Below, in pieces: positions 46,651 through 56,784 of a stretch of DNA of 64,000 bases. Source of the stretch: Notoacmeibacter sp. (lineage in GTDB: Bacteria > Pseudomonadota > Alphaproteobacteria > Rhizobiales > Rhizobiaceae); NCBI GenBank assembly GCA_019912385.1, contig JAIOIW010000094.1, forward strand, positions 1-64,000. The letters run 5' to 3'. Position 1 is the first letter of the stretch; each line of letters starts with the position of its first letter. Made by a program: the position numbers and the translations under genes. The notes beneath the pieces were generated by a model. The model had not been told where the DNA came from. It worked only from the letters and a program-made list of their open reading frames with translations, and did not search any database.

Positions 46651-49242
46651 ATGGAAATCGTCATCGTCGAATCGCCGGCCAAGGCGAAAACGATCAACAA
46701 ATACCTTGGACGTAACTACAAGGTCTTCGCCTCCTTCGGCCATGTGCGCGATCTGCCGCCGAAGGACGGATCGGTGCGTCCCGATGACGACTTCGAGATG
46801 TCGTGGCAGGTCGACGCCCCGTCCTCCAAACGCCTCGCGGAGATTTCCAGGGCCGTCAAGGATGCCGACGGCGTGATTCTGGCAACCGACCCGGATCGCG
46901 AGGGCGAGGCCATTTCGTGGCATGTCCTTGAAGTTCTGAAGCAGAAGCGGGTGCTCAAGGACAAGCCGGTTCGCCGTGTCGTGTTCAACGCGATCACCAA
47001 GTCGGCCGTGCTTAATGCCATGGCACAACCACGAGAGATCGACGCCAATCTGGTCGACGCATACCTGGCGCGACGCGCCCTCGACTACCTCGTCGGCTTC
47101 ACGCTCTCGCCGGTGCTTTGGCGCAAGCTGCCCGGTGCCCGTTCTGCCGGTCGCGTCCAGTCCGTCGCCCTGCGGCTGGTCTGCGATCGCGAGGCGGAAA
47201 TCGAGCGATTCGTGCGCGAGGACTACTGGCTGGTTTCAGGAACCTTCCTGACACCGCGCGGCGATGCCTTCGAGGCGCGGCTGATGCGCTTCGACGGCAA
47301 CAAGGCGCAGAAGCTCGACATCCGGTCTGAGGAAGAAGCTGCGCGGATCAGGGCGGTTCTCGAATCCTCGTCCTTCTCTGTCTCGTCGGTCGAGGCCAAG
47401 CCGACCCGGCGCAATCCCGGTCCGCCCTTCACGACCTCGACCTTGCAACAGGCCGCGTCTTCGCGGCTCGGCTTCGGCGCGACCCGCACGATGCAGATTG
47501 CCCAGCGGCTCTACGAGGGTGTCGACATCGGCGGGGAGACGACCGGCCTCATCACTTATATGCGTACCGATGGTGTGCAGATGGCACCCGAGGCGATCAC
47601 CGCCGCGCGCGAGGCGATCGGCAAGGAGTTCGGTGACAGGTATCTGCCCGAGAAGCCGCGCTATTATTCCACCAAGGCCAAGAACGCCCAGGAAGCGCAC
47701 GAAGCGATCCGCCCCACCAGTTTCATGCGCACGCCGGCCTCGGTGAAATCGCATCTCGATGCAGACCAGTTCCGCCTCTATGACATGGTCTGGAAGCGCG
47801 CCATCGCCAGCCAGATGCAGCCCGCCGAAATCGAGCGCACCACCGTCGAGATTGCTGCGATGGGTGGCGGCGCGCCGGCCGAATTGCGCGCCACGGGCCA
47901 GGTGATCCGCTTCAACGGTTTCCTCGCCGCCTATACCGAACAGAGGGACGAGGACGCCGAGGGCGAAGATGAAGGCCGGTTGCCCGAAATCCGGCCCCAA
48001 GAGCCCCTCGATCGCGACAAGATCACCGTAACGGCGCATTCGACCGAGCCGCCGCCACGCTACTCGGAGGCCTCGCTGATCAAGAAGATGGAAGAGCTCG
48101 GCATTGGCCGGCCTTCGACCTATGCCGCGACGCTTCAGACGCTGGAAGACCGCGACTATGTGCGCATCGAAAAGCGCAAGCTCATTCCCGAGGCCAAGGG
48201 AAGGCTGGTCACCGCCTTTCTCGAAAACTTTTTCGAGCGCTACGTCGAATACGACTTCACCGCGGGCCTCGAGGAAAAGCTCGACAGCATCTCCGACGGC
48301 AAGCTGAGATGGAAAGACGTCCTGCGCGACTTCTGGCGCGAGTTCACCGCCGATGTCGAAGGAACCCGGGAATTGCGCGTATCCGACGTGTTGGATGCGC
48401 TGAACGAAGAACTGGCGCCCCTGGCCTTCCCCGCCCGCGAAGACGGCGGCGATCCACGAGTCTGCCCGAAATGCGGAACCGGCCAGCTTTCGCTCAAACT
48501 CGGGAAATACGGTGCCTTTGTCGGCTGCTCCAACTACCCCGACTGCGGTTTCACGCGCCAGCTCGGCGAGAACGGCGACGGCGAGGCAGGCGGCCCTGAA
48601 AACGGTGCCAAGGTGCTGGGAACCGACCCCTATACAGCGGAAGAGATCACGCTGCGTTCCGGGCGTTTCGGCCCCTATATCCAGCGTGGAGAAGGCAAGG
48701 ACGCCAAGCGCTCCAGCCTGCCCAAGGGATGGACGCCGGAGACCATCGACCACGAGAAGGCGCTTGCCCTGCTGTCTCTGCCGCGTGATGTCGGCCCGCA
48801 TCCCGAAACCGGCAAGATGATTTCAGCCGGGCTTGGACGCTACGGACCGTTCGTGCTTCACGACGGTACCTATGCCAATCTCGAATCGATCGAGGACGTG
48901 TTCTCCATCGGCATCAACCGCGCCGTCACGGTGCTGGCGGAGAAACTTGCCCGGGGACCGGGCGGGCGATCGGCGCCGGCGGCGATCAAGGACCTCGGTG
49001 AGCACCCCGACGGCGGCAAGATCACCGTGCGCGACGGGCGCTATGGGCCGTACGTGAACTATGGCAAGATCAATGCGACACTGCCGAAGGGCAAGGACCC
49101 CGCTGGGATTACGGTTGAGGAAGCACTGGCATTGATCGCGGAAAAGGCGGCAAAGGGCGGAAAATCCGCGAAGGGCGGCAAGGTCGCCAGGAGCGGCAAG
49201 ACGGCCGCGAAGAAGAAGCCCGCGGCGAAGAAGAAGGCCTGA
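46651..49242 (+). CDS. topA: DNA topoisomerase I
   Basis: An 863-residue type IA topoisomerase that relaxes negative supercoils. The toprim N-terminus EIVIVESPAKAKTINKYLG, the acidic DPDREGEAISWH triad and the catalytic Tyr303 in LITYMRTDG are intact. One Cys4 zinc ribbon (CPKCGTG to CSNYPDC) follows near residue 610, then topoisomerase C-terminal repeats (GRFGPYIQRGE, GRYGPFV, GRYGPYVNYGK) and a Lys/Ala-rich tail. The start is the ATG at 46651. The 280 bases upstream are AT-richer than average and probably hold the promoter. The stop overlaps the rnr start. Confidence 0.96.
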   Translation: MEIVIVESPAKAKTINKYLGRNYKVFASFGHVRDLPPKDGSVRPDDDFEMSWQVDAPSSKRLAEISRAVKDADGVILATDPDREGEAISWHVLEVLKQKRVLKDKPVRRVVFNAITKSAVLNAMAQPREIDANLVDAYLARRALDYLVGFTLSPVLWRKLPGARSAGRVQSVALRLVCDREAEIERFVREDYWLVSGTFLTPRGDAFEARLMRFDGNKAQKLDIRSEEEAARIRAVLESSSFSVSSVEAKPTRRNPGPPFTTSTLQQAASSRLGFGATRTMQIAQRLYEGVDIGGETTGLITYMRTDGVQMAPEAITAAREAIGKEFGDRYLPEKPRYYSTKAKNAQEAHEAIRPTSFMRTPASVKSHLDADQFRLYDMVWKRAIASQMQPAEIERTTVEIAAMGGGAPAELRATGQVIRFNGFLAAYTEQRDEDAEGEDEGRLPEIRPQEPLDRDKITVTAHSTEPPPRYSEASLIKKMEELGIGRPSTYAATLQTLEDRDYVRIEKRKLIPEAKGRLVTAFLENFFERYVEYDFTAGLEEKLDSISDGKLRWKDVLRDFWREFTADVEGTRELRVSDVLDALNEELAPLAFPAREDGGDPRVCPKCGTGQLSLKLGKYGAFVGCSNYPDCGFTRQLGENGDGEAGGPENGAKVLGTDPYTAEEITLRSGRFGPYIQRGEGKDAKRSSLPKGWTPETIDHEKALALLSLPRDVGPHPETGKMISAGLGRYGPFVLHDGTYANLESIEDVFSIGINRAVTVLAEKLARGPGGRSAPAAIKDLGEHPDGGKITVRDGRYGPYVNYGKINATLPKGKDPAGITVEEALALIAEKAAKGGKSAKGGKVARSGKTAAKKKPAAKKKA

Positions 49243-51548
49243 TGGCACGACGCAAGACGGATCAGCGCGTAAAGCCCAGCGGTGGAAGCCCCGCAGGACG
49301 CATGCCGGCGCGTGACGAAATCCTCGCCTTCATCGCCGATCATCCCGAGCGGGCCTCCAAGCGCGACATCGCCAAGGCGTTTTCGCTGAAGGGGGCCGCG
49401 CGCGTCGATCTCAAGCAGATGCTGCGCGAAATGGAAGACGAGGGTCTGCTGGAGAAGCGCCGCAAGCGCCTGCAGCGCCCCGGCGCCCTGCCCGCGGTCC
49501 TGGTGATCGATATCTTCTCGCGTGACGCCGGCGGCGGCCTGCTGGCGCGGCCAACCGAGTGGGACGACATCGAAGGGCCGGCCCCGCTGATCGCGGTGCG
49601 CGCGCAAAAGCGGCCCGGTGCCCCGGCGCCTGGCATCGGCAGCCGGGCGCTGGCGCGCATCAGCCCCTCTGAGGAAGAAGCCGGACCGCCCTACTCGGCC
49701 AGGATCATGAAAATCCTGGAGAGTCGCCGCGAAGCCGTACTCGGCATCTTCCGCAAGGCCGATGACGGGAGTCTGCGCATCGAGCCCGTCGAGCGGCGCC
49801 AGCCGGAAATGCTCATCGATCCCGAACTCGCCGGCGGCGCGAAACCCGGCGACCTGGTTGAGGTCGAACCGGTCGGGCGGGCGAAATACGGTCTGCCGCG
49901 CGGCAAGGTCAGAACGGTGGTCGGCTCGCTCGTGACCGAAAAAGCGGTGTCGATGATCGCCATCCACACGCATGAAATTCCCCATGTCTTTCCTGCCGAG
50001 GTCCTCGATGCGGCAGCATCGGCAAAACCCGCGACGATGAAGAACCGCGAGGACTGGCGCGAATTGCCGCTGGTGACGATCGATCCGGCCGATGCAAAAG
50101 ACCATGACGACGCCGTGCATGCCGAACCCGACACAGACGGAAAGAATCCGGGCGGACACATCGTGACCGTGGCGATCGCCGATGTCGCGGCCTATGTCAT
50201 GCCCGGCTCGCCGCTCGACCGCGAGGCGTTGATACGCGGTAATTCGGTCTATTTTCCCGACCGTGTCGTGCCGATGCTGCCCGAGCGCATTTCCAACGAC
50301 CTTTGCTCGCTGCGCCAGTCTGAAGAGCGGCCCGCGCTGGCCGTGCGCATGGTGTTCGACGCCCATGGCCGCAAGCTGCGCCACAACTTCCACCGCGTGA
50401 TGATCCGCTCGGCGGCGAAACTCGCCTATGTCCAGGCGCAGGCCGCAATCGACGGCGCTCCCGACGACACGACCGGCCCGCTGCTGGAGCCCGTCCTGAG
50501 ACCGCTGTGGGCCGCCTATGGCGCTTTGGCGCGGGGAAGGAGGGCGCGGGAACCGCTCGAACTGGACCTGCCGGAACGCAAGATCCTGCTCAAGGCAGAC
50601 GGCACGGTGGACCGCGTCGTCGTTCCCGATCGCCTCGACGCCCACAAGTTGATCGAGGAGTTCATGATCCAGGCCAATGTGGCGGCCGCCGAAACGCTGG
50701 AACAAAAGCGCCAGTCGCTGATCTACCGCGTGCACGATACGCCTTCGCTCGCCAAACAGGAATCATTGCGCGAGTTCCTGCGCACCATCGGCATCTCGCT
50801 GGCGCGCGGCGCGCAGCTTCGTCCAGGCCAGTTCAACCTGATCCTTGCCCATGTCAACGACACAGAACATGAGGCGATGGTCAACGAAGTGGTGCTGCGC
50901 AGCCAGAGCCAGGCCGTGTATTCACCCGCCAATATCGGTCATTTCGGCCTCAACCTGCATCGCTATGCCCATTTCACGTCGCCGATCCGCCGCTATGCGG
51001 ACCTGGTCGTGCACCGTGCGCTGATCGCCGCGCTCGGCCTTGGCGGCGGCGGTCTGACCGCCGACGAGGAAGCACGGCTGGAAGATACCGCCGCGTTGAT
51101 CTCGGCGACCGAGCGCCGCGCAATGGCCGCCGAACGCGACACCGTCGACCGCCTCGTGGCCGCGCATCTGGCCGAGCGCATCGGCGAAACCTTCGAGGGG
51201 CGCGTCACCGGTGTCATCAAGGCTGGCCTGTTCGTGCAATTGCCGCAATACGGCGCCGACGGCTTCGTGCCGGTAGCGACGCTGGGCGGCGAATACTATC
51301 ACTACGACGAGGCGGCCCACGCCCTGTTCGGCGACCGCACCGGTTACGGCTACAGGCTTGGAGACGCGGTTGAAATCAGGCTCGCCAATGTTGCCCCGAT
51401 GGCAGGCACAATGCAATTCGAGATGATGTCGGAACCCAGGCCGCTGCCCGGAATGACACGATCGTTTCACAAGGCAAAGGCAGGATCGCGCCGCGGGACC
51501 CGGGCGGTTCAGAAATCGACCAACGGCCGCGCAAGGAAACGGAAATGA
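49242..51548 (+). CDS. rnr: Ribonuclease R
   Basis: A 768-residue 3'-5' exoribonuclease. An N-terminal helix-turn-helix-like region (about 15-75) and cold-shock domains come first. The RNB catalytic domain follows, with the acidic cluster TIDPADAKDHDDAVH and VADVAAYV (about 280-315). The S1 domain (GRVTGVIKAGLFVQLPQYGADGFV) and a short basic tail end the protein. Its ATG shares one base with the topA stop. Confidence 0.95.
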   Translation: MARRKTDQRVKPSGGSPAGRMPARDEILAFIADHPERASKRDIAKAFSLKGAARVDLKQMLREMEDEGLLEKRRKRLQRPGALPAVLVIDIFSRDAGGGLLARPTEWDDIEGPAPLIAVRAQKRPGAPAPGIGSRALARISPSEEEAGPPYSARIMKILESRREAVLGIFRKADDGSLRIEPVERRQPEMLIDPELAGGAKPGDLVEVEPVGRAKYGLPRGKVRTVVGSLVTEKAVSMIAIHTHEIPHVFPAEVLDAAASAKPATMKNREDWRELPLVTIDPADAKDHDDAVHAEPDTDGKNPGGHIVTVAIADVAAYVMPGSPLDREALIRGNSVYFPDRVVPMLPERISNDLCSLRQSEERPALAVRMVFDAHGRKLRHNFHRVMIRSAAKLAYVQAQAAIDGAPDDTTGPLLEPVLRPLWAAYGALARGRRAREPLELDLPERKILLKADGTVDRVVVPDRLDAHKLIEEFMIQANVAAAETLEQKRQSLIYRVHDTPSLAKQESLREFLRTIGISLARGAQLRPGQFNLILAHVNDTEHEAMVNEVVLRSQSQAVYSPANIGHFGLNLHRYAHFTSPIRRYADLVVHRALIAALGLGGGGLTADEEARLEDTAALISATERRAMAAERDTVDRLVAAHLAERIGETFEGRVTGVIKAGLFVQLPQYGADGFVPVATLGGEYYHYDEAAHALFGDRTGYGYRLGDAVEIRLANVAPMAGTMQFEMMSEPRPLPGMTRSFHKAKAGSRRGTRAVQKSTNGRARKRK

Positions 51549-51988
51549 CCCATGAGCTGCACCGCTTTGGCGGCGAACTGCACAGCGGCCGGCCGGCGCG
51601 GGCCGTGGGCCAGGCAATGTGGAAAGGCGCGCAGAACCGCTGCCCTTCCTGCGGCGAAGGCAGGCTGTTTGACGGCTTCGTCAAGACCGTGGACAATTGC
51701 GCCGTGTGTGGCGAGGAGATCCACCATCACCGCGCCGACGACCTGCCCGCCTACCTAGTAATCCTGATCGTCGGCCACTTCATGGTCAGCGGTTTCCTGA
51801 TATTCAGCGAGGTGTTTCCGCTGTCCAACTGGCAGCAACTTGCGATCTGGGTTCCGTTGACGATCATCGCGGCGATCGTGCTCCTGCGTCCGGTGAAGGG
51901 AGCCGTTGTGGGTCTGCAATGGGCTCTTTATATGCATGGATTCGGTGGCGACGACGATATGATCGAAAATCATCCGGAGGGGGAGTGA
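51545..51988 (+). CDS. DUF983 membrane protein
   Basis: A 147-residue protein. An N-terminal zinc-ribbon-like segment has CPSCGEGRLFDGF and CAVCGEEI; two membrane helices follow (about 78-98 and 104-123) with HHHRADDLPAY before the first. These are the marks of DUF983. Function unknown. The ATG overlaps the rnr stop. Confidence 0.88.
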   Translation: MTHELHRFGGELHSGRPARAVGQAMWKGAQNRCPSCGEGRLFDGFVKTVDNCAVCGEEIHHHRADDLPAYLVILIVGHFMVSGFLIFSEVFPLSNWQQLAIWVPLTIIAAIVLLRPVKGAVVGLQWALYMHGFGGDDDMIENHPEGE

Positions 51989-51995
51989 GGGAATA

Positions 51996-52739
51996 ATGGA
52001 CGGCATGACACGTGCCCAGATCGACAAGGCGGAATCGAAGGATTTCGCGATCGGCAAAGGCCCGCTGCGCCCTCGCGACGCAGCCACGCTGCTGTTGCTC
52101 GACCGCACCGGTTCCAGGCCGCGCGTCCTGATGGGCAAGCGCCACCAAAAGCATGCGTTCATGCCGGGCAAGTTCGTTTTTCCGGGCGGCCGCACCGATC
52201 CGGCCGACGGCCGCGTGCCGGCCACCGGCGATTTGCATGCCAGCGAACTGGCCAAGCTCACGGCGTTAACCGCCGCGCGCTTTACCCCGGTTCGCGCGCG
52301 CGCCATCGCCATGTCGGCCATCCGCGAGACCTATGAGGAAGCTGGCATCCTGATCGGGAAACGGCGGTCGTTCACAACCGGTGCCGCCGATTGGCAGGGA
52401 TTTGCCCGACACGAAGTGGCGCCCTCGCTCGAAGGCCTCCGGTTCATCGCCCGCGCGATCACCCCGCCGGGACGGGTACGCCGGTTCGATACACGCTTTC
52501 TTGCTGCCTGGCGCGACAGCGTGGCCCTCGAACTGCCCGATGGCGGGCCGACACACGAACTGGAAGAATTGATGTGGCTGGAGCTGGATGACGCCAAGGA
52601 GGCGGATATTCCCACCATCACACGCGCCGTGCTGGAGGAGCTCCAGGCGCGCCTGACCAAGGATCCGGACCTCAAGCCCGGTGGAGATGCTTCCTTCTAT
52701 CGGCTGTTGAACGGCCGTTTCCGTCGCGAGATGATCTAG
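51996..52739 (+). CDS. Nudix hydrolase with expanded Nudix box
   Basis: A 247-residue Nudix protein. The RETYEEAG core of the Nudix box is intact, but the preceding glycine block (FPGGRTDPADGR) is separated from it by about 45 residues, much more than in the standard box. This layout is found in NUDT19-like acyl-CoA or NAD-cap hydrolases, so coenzyme A derivatives are a candidate substrate. GGAGGGGGAG lies upstream of the ATG. Confidence 0.83.
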   Translation: MDGMTRAQIDKAESKDFAIGKGPLRPRDAATLLLLDRTGSRPRVLMGKRHQKHAFMPGKFVFPGGRTDPADGRVPATGDLHASELAKLTALTAARFTPVRARAIAMSAIRETYEEAGILIGKRRSFTTGAADWQGFARHEVAPSLEGLRFIARAITPPGRVRRFDTRFLAAWRDSVALELPDGGPTHELEELMWLELDDAKEADIPTITRAVLEELQARLTKDPDLKPGGDASFYRLLNGRFRREMI

Positions 52740-52746
52740 TGGTTCG

Positions 52747-52798
52747 TTTCCAGCATTTGCATCCCGTTTGTATCGGCCGCGAGGGCAAATGCTGGAAA
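52747..52798. repeat. 14-bp inverted repeat
   Basis: TTTCCAGCATTTGC (52747-52760) is repeated in reverse complement at 52785-52798 with a 24-base loop. It starts 8 bases after the Nudix stop and has no T-tract, so it could be a terminator-like hairpin or one half of a palindromic element. Confidence 0.6.
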
Positions 52799-52826
52799 CA
52801 AGGAAACCGCTAGCAAGTTCATGAAT

Positions 52827-52905
52827 CTAGTGGAACTTTCAAATTTGACATTCGATTTCGAGGTCGACATCAAGCGGGTATCGAATGTCAAGTTCGTTCC
52901 ACTAG
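52827..52905. repeat. Imperfect long inverted repeat, small palindromic element
   Basis: The left arm 52827-52856 and right arm 52880-52905 share CTAGTGGAAC at the outer ends and TTGACATTCGAT at the inner ends; the left arm has four extra bases. The 23-base centre is GTCGAC-containing. Outer CTAG ends and the arms' length suggest a non-autonomous repeat element or a structured RNA. It is followed directly by an MFS gene. Confidence 0.55.
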
Positions 52906-52937
52906 GGTCGGATACCTGGCCGGGGGCGTGATGCGCC

Positions 52938-54155
52938 ATGGAACCGAAAACAGCGGCGCCAACAAGAACGGCAGGAAACCACATACCCGCACTGTCTGAA
53001 GATCCGCTGCGGATTGTCCCGCTGGCGGCTGCGATCGCTGCCATCTCCGTGGTCGGTATCGCCATCGGCCTCGGCATGCCCCTGCTTAGTTTCCTGCTCG
53101 AAAGCCGGGGCTTTTCCGCCGGCGAAATCGGCCTCAACACCGCCGCGGCCGGCTTTGCCTCGATCGCGGCTGCCCCCTTCGCCACGCCGATCGCCACCCG
53201 CTTTGGCGTTGTGCGCACGATGGTCGCCATGCTCGCGCTGGCCGGCGCGTCCTTCGCGGGCTTTTACGCAGCCGACGGTTTCTGGAGCTGGTTCGCGCTT
53301 CGCATCGGCCTTCATTTCGCGTTGACGGTGCTGTTCATCCTGTCGGAATTCTGGATAAACCACTCGGCCCCACCCCGGCGGCGCGGCATGGTGCTGGGGG
53401 TCTATGCAACCGTCCTGTCGCTCGGCTTCGCACTGGGGCCATGGATCTTTGCCCAGGTCGGGAGCCAGGGTTTCGCACCGTTTGCCATCGCACTCGGCCT
53501 GATTTCGGCCGCAGCCATACCGGTGCTGGCCGCCTGGCGTGATTCGCCTGACCTTGGAGGCGATGGCGGCGACGGCCCTCTCGGTTTCGCGCGCCACCTG
53601 GTTTCCGTACCAACGGCCACCGCGGCCGTATTTGTCTTCGGTGCGGTTGAAACAGGCGGTTTCGCCCTGCTTCCCGTATACGGACTGCGCATCGGATTCA
53701 CCGAAGCCGATTCCGCCATGCTGCTGACCATGATCGGGCTCGGCAACGTCGTCCTTCAGATCCCGCTCGGTTATCTCTCCGACCACCTCGGCGACCGGCG
53801 CTGGCTGCTGGTCGGATGCGCGGCGACAGGCCTCGCCGGCATGCTCGCCCTGCCTTATCTGTCGGCAAGCTGGCTCGCTATGGCCATACTGCTGTTTATC
53901 TGGGGCGGTGTCGTCGCCGGCCTCTACACGGTTGGCCTTGCCCATCTCGGCGCCCAACTGAGAGGCCGCGATCTTGCATCGGCCAACGCCGCCTTTGTGT
54001 TCTGCTATTCGCTCGGAATGCTTGCCGGCCCCTGGAGCATCGGTGCGGGAATGGACATCGCCGGCCCCCAGGGATTTGCCCATGTGCTCGCCATTTTCTT
54101 CGCTGCATATCTGGTTTTGGTGATTTTCCGGACTGTCGTCATAGCTCGCCGCTAG
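52938..54155 (+). CDS. MFS transporter
   Basis: A 405-residue major-facilitator protein with twelve hydrophobic segments and a 30-residue cytoplasmic start. The YcaD-like blocks [17 protein letters not shown] and [15 protein letters not shown] are present. No clear ribosome site lies before the ATG at 52938. Substrate unknown. The palindromic repeats lie just upstream. Confidence 0.85.
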   Translation: MEPKTAAPTRTAGNHIPALSEDPLRIVPLAAAIAAISVVGIAIGLGMPLLSFLLESRGFSAGEIGLNTAAAGFASIAAAPFATPIATRFGVVRTMVAMLALAGASFAGFYAADGFWSWFALRIGLHFALTVLFILSEFWINHSAPPRRRGMVLGVYATVLSLGFALGPWIFAQVGSQGFAPFAIALGLISAAAIPVLAAWRDSPDLGGDGGDGPLGFARHLVSVPTATAAVFVFGAVETGGFALLPVYGLRIGFTEADSAMLLTMIGLGNVVLQIPLGYLSDHLGDRRWLLVGCAATGLAGMLALPYLSASWLAMAILLFIWGGVVAGLYTVGLAHLGAQLRGRDLASANAAFVFCYSLGMLAGPWSIGAGMDIAGPQGFAHVLAIFFAAYLVLVIFRTVVIARR

Positions 54156-54163
54156 ATGCGGAC

Positions 54164-54191
54164 TTGACTTTCGCCGCACGATCCGTATGTG
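54164..54191 (+). promoter_or_regulatory. Candidate promoter of rpmG
   Basis: TTGACT (54164-54169) and TATGTG (54186-54191) are spaced by 16 bases, a reasonable sigma-70-type pair, about 78 bases before the rpmG ATG. It lies in the short spacer after the MFS stop. Confidence 0.45.
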
Positions 54192-54268
54192 TCGCCCACA
54201 CGATTTCCGCGCCGGGCTCAACCCGCCTCCAGGCATGCGGTGTAATTCAGGAAAAACGGAACGAACCC

Positions 54269-54436
54269 ATGGCCAAGGCGACGACCATCAAGATCAAGCT
54301 GCTCTCCACTGCCGATACCGGCTTCTTCTACGTTACGAAGAAGAACAGCCGCACGATGACCGAAAAGATGTCGATGCGCAAATACGATCCGGTTGCCCGC
54401 AAGCACGTGGATTTCAAGGAAGCCAAGATCAAGTAA
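54269..54436 (+). CDS. rpmG: 50S ribosomal protein L33
   Basis: A 55-residue protein, [20 protein letters not shown] then [14 protein letters not shown], the normal alphaproteobacterial L33. It lacks the zinc-binding Cys pairs of the C+ form, so it is the zinc-independent type. The start is the ATG at 54269; the frame open upstream is non-coding. Confidence 0.95.
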   Translation: MAKATTIKIKLLSTADTGFFYVTKKNSRTMTEKMSMRKYDPVARKHVDFKEAKIK

Positions 54437-54456
54437 TTTCCGCTTCGATGGAATGC

Positions 54457-54485
54457 AAAGCGCTGCCGGTTGGCAGCGCTTTTTG
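54457..54485 (+). terminator. Rho-independent terminator after rpmG
   Basis: An 11-bp stem AAAGCGCTGCC (54457-54467 with 54472-54482), GGTT loop and T-rich tail follow the rpmG stop by 20 bases. Confidence 0.9.
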
Positions 54486-54841
54486 TTTTGCATGAGCAAA
54501 ACACGGCAGTTCTTTGTCTTGATTGAGAAAATGGGGGCCGGCTGGCTGCTGGCAGCGGTACGAGGAGGCCACTATATGCCAGTGCCAGCCGGCCCACCCC
54601 ACGGACCCAGGAGATGCGGCGGACCTGAGCATCATGGGGTGTTTGCGGGCAACTACGGGCCGTTCATTCTGTCGTTTTCGACCGTTGCCCTGTTCAGCGG
54701 CTAGACTTGTTCAAAACGGCTTGGAAATCAATACTTTCTTAACGCTGTTCCGGAATTCGCTGCCAATGTGGTAAACGCGACCGTTGCGCTCGCGCCCCGT
54801 ACAAGCGGCAAATGCAGCCGGAATTCCGAAGGAAGGAGCGC
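54486..54841. other. 356-base stretch with no gene seen
   Basis: Between the rpmG terminator and the end of pleD no frame has a family match, a ribosome site and usual codon bias together. Short open frames here are rich in rare patterns and Cys/Trp. I see no tRNA or strong hairpin. Confidence 0.5.
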
Positions 54842-56218
54842 TCAGGCCGCCTGGGCGACGACCTTGTTGCGGCCGGTGTTCTTGGCCTCGTAAAGCGCCG
54901 TATCCGCCCGTTTCAGCAGGCCGGCTACACTGTCGCTGCCGGGCGCCATCGCTGCGACGCCGATGGATACGGTCACGTGGATCGCGTCGCGATCGCCGCC
55001 GATATGGAAAACCTCTCCTTCGATCTCGCGGCGCAGGCGCTCGGCGATCTTGTGAGCGATCGCACCCTCCGTATCCGGCATGACAATCACGAATTCCTCG
55101 CCGCCATACCGGCAAGCCAGATCGATGCCGCGCACATTGCGCCTGACCCGACCGGAAAACTCGCGCAGCACCGCGTCTCCGGCTTCGTGCCCCCAACTGT
55201 CGTTGATGGATTTGAAGCGATCGAGATCGGTTATCATGATCGAAAGCGGCCGCCCGCGCGATCGCGCGCGATCGAACAGCGTCTGCAGATGGCTGTCGAG
55301 GTAGCGCCGGTTGTAGAGGCCGGTAAGAGGATCGGTCACGGCCATCTCGATCGTTTCAGCGACCGATGCGCGCAGGCCCTCGTTGTAGCGCTTGCGCCGC
55401 ACCTGCGTCCGCAACCTCGCCTTGAGTTCCTGCACGTCGACCGGCCGCGTCACGTAATCGTTGATGCCCAGATCGAGACCACGCATGATCAGCTGGTCTT
55501 CGTCCGCATCGGCGATCATGATGATCGGCGTGAACCGCGTACGGTCGATGGAACGCAACTGCGAACAGGTGCGCAGCGGATCGAAGCCCTCCAGCCCGGT
55601 CGAGATCAAGACGGCATCGAAGGAGCCGTTCACGGCATCGAAAAAGCCCTGTTGCGGGTCTTCCACGCGGGTCAGGCGCGCACTGCTTTCGAGCGCGGCG
55701 GCAAGCTTCTCCGACGATGCGCGGCGCTGGTCGATCAGCAGCACGCGCGGTGCTTCCTCGGCATCGGCATGGATACGGCTGTTGAGCAGTTCCTCGATCC
55801 CGATATCGCGGGTGGTCGCGGCACGCAGACGCAGTTCGTCCGTCAGCATCTTGAGCCTGACCAGGCTCTTGACCCGCGTCATCAGTTGCAGGTCGTTGAC
55901 TGGTTTGGTGAGAAAATCGTCGGCGCCGACCTCCAGGCCACGGACCCGGTCCGCCGGCTGGTCCAGGGCAGTGACCATGACGACCGGGATGTGTTCGGTC
56001 CGCGGATCGGCTTTCAGGCGCCGGCAGACTTCGAATCCGTCCATGCCGGGCATCATGATGTCGAGCAGAACGACGTCGACCCGCTCCTTCTCGCAGATCG
56101 CGAGCGCTTCGACGCCGTTCGAGGCGGTCAGGACATCGAAATACTCTGCCAGCAGCCGCGTTTCCAGCAGGCGCACATTGGCGGGGACGTCATCGACGAC
56201 GAGAATTCGCGCTGTCAT
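54842..56218 (-). CDS. pleD: PleD-type response regulator diguanylate cyclase
   Basis: A 458-residue protein that makes c-di-GMP. Receiver 1 has phospho-acceptor D53 in LLDIMMPGMDG; receiver 2 (about 157-275) is degenerate, with LISTGLEG where the Asp would be. The GGDEF domain has the active GGEEF at 372-376 and the product-inhibition site RGID at 363-366. This is the exact layout of Caulobacter PleD, which controls the motile-to-sessile change. It lies 29 bases after divK and is probably cotranscribed. Confidence 0.95.
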   Translation of the reverse strand: MTARILVVDDVPANVRLLETRLLAEYFDVLTASNGVEALAICEKERVDVVLLDIMMPGMDGFEVCRRLKADPRTEHIPVVMVTALDQPADRVRGLEVGADDFLTKPVNDLQLMTRVKSLVRLKMLTDELRLRAATTRDIGIEELLNSRIHADAEEAPRVLLIDQRRASSEKLAAALESSARLTRVEDPQQGFFDAVNGSFDAVLISTGLEGFDPLRTCSQLRSIDRTRFTPIIMIADADEDQLIMRGLDLGINDYVTRPVDVQELKARLRTQVRRKRYNEGLRASVAETIEMAVTDPLTGLYNRRYLDSHLQTLFDRARSRGRPLSIMITDLDRFKSINDSWGHEAGDAVLREFSGRVRRNVRGIDLACRYGGEEFVIVMPDTEGAIAHKIAERLRREIEGEVFHIGGDRDAIHVTVSIGVAAMAPGSDSVAGLLKRADTALYEAKNTGRNKVVAQAA

Positions 56219-56247
56219 GGGCTTACTGTTCTCCGTCGCAGGTCACG

Positions 56248-56619
56248 TCAGGCATCGCCCAGGTAGGATTTGATCGTTTCGATGAATTTCGGAACCGAGA
56301 TCGGTTTGGAGATATAGGCTTCGCACCCGCCCGCGCGGATGCGTTCCTCATCGCCTTTCATGGCAAATGCCGTGACCGCAATGACTGGAATGGTGTGGAG
56401 GTCATCGTCTTCCTTGAGCCACTTCGTCACCTCCAGGCCGGAAACCTCGGGCAACTGGATATCCATCAGGATCAGGTCCGGACGATGCCTCCGGGCAAGG
56501 TCTAGGGCCTCCAGGCCGTCGCGCGTGCGCACGGTCTCGTAGCCGCTGGCTTCAATCAGGTCGCGAAAGAGCTTCATGTTGAGCTCGTTGTCCTCCACGA
56601 TCATCACTTTCTTTGCCAT
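56248..56619 (-). CDS. divK: Single-domain response regulator DivK
   Basis: A 123-residue receiver with no output domain. The phospho-acceptor is D53 in [13 protein letters not shown], the acidic pair is ED (9-10) and the Lys is in YISKPIS. It is nearly identical in layout to Caulobacter DivK, which acts with histidine kinases PleC and DivJ in the cell cycle. Operon with pleD. Confidence 0.95.
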   Translation of the reverse strand: MAKKVMIVEDNELNMKLFRDLIEASGYETVRTRDGLEALDLARRHRPDLILMDIQLPEVSGLEVTKWLKEDDDLHTIPVIAVTAFAMKGDEERIRAGGCEAYISKPISVPKFIETIKSYLGDA

Positions 56620-56784
56620 CGCCCATCGTCCCCGATTTCAGGCGCAATCCACGCCTCCAGTCCCCATGGCGGCGCCAGATCCACGTTCATTCGCGTAACG
56701 TTACCATCATTTGATTTACGAAACGCAAACCCGCTGCATCAAACGCCGTCAATACCGGCCTTGCGGCCGGCATGCCATGGCGAT

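Noticed and set aside
54523-54774. Small plus-strand frame after rpmG
   Set aside because: No ribosome site, odd composition and no family likeness; it lies after a strong terminator.
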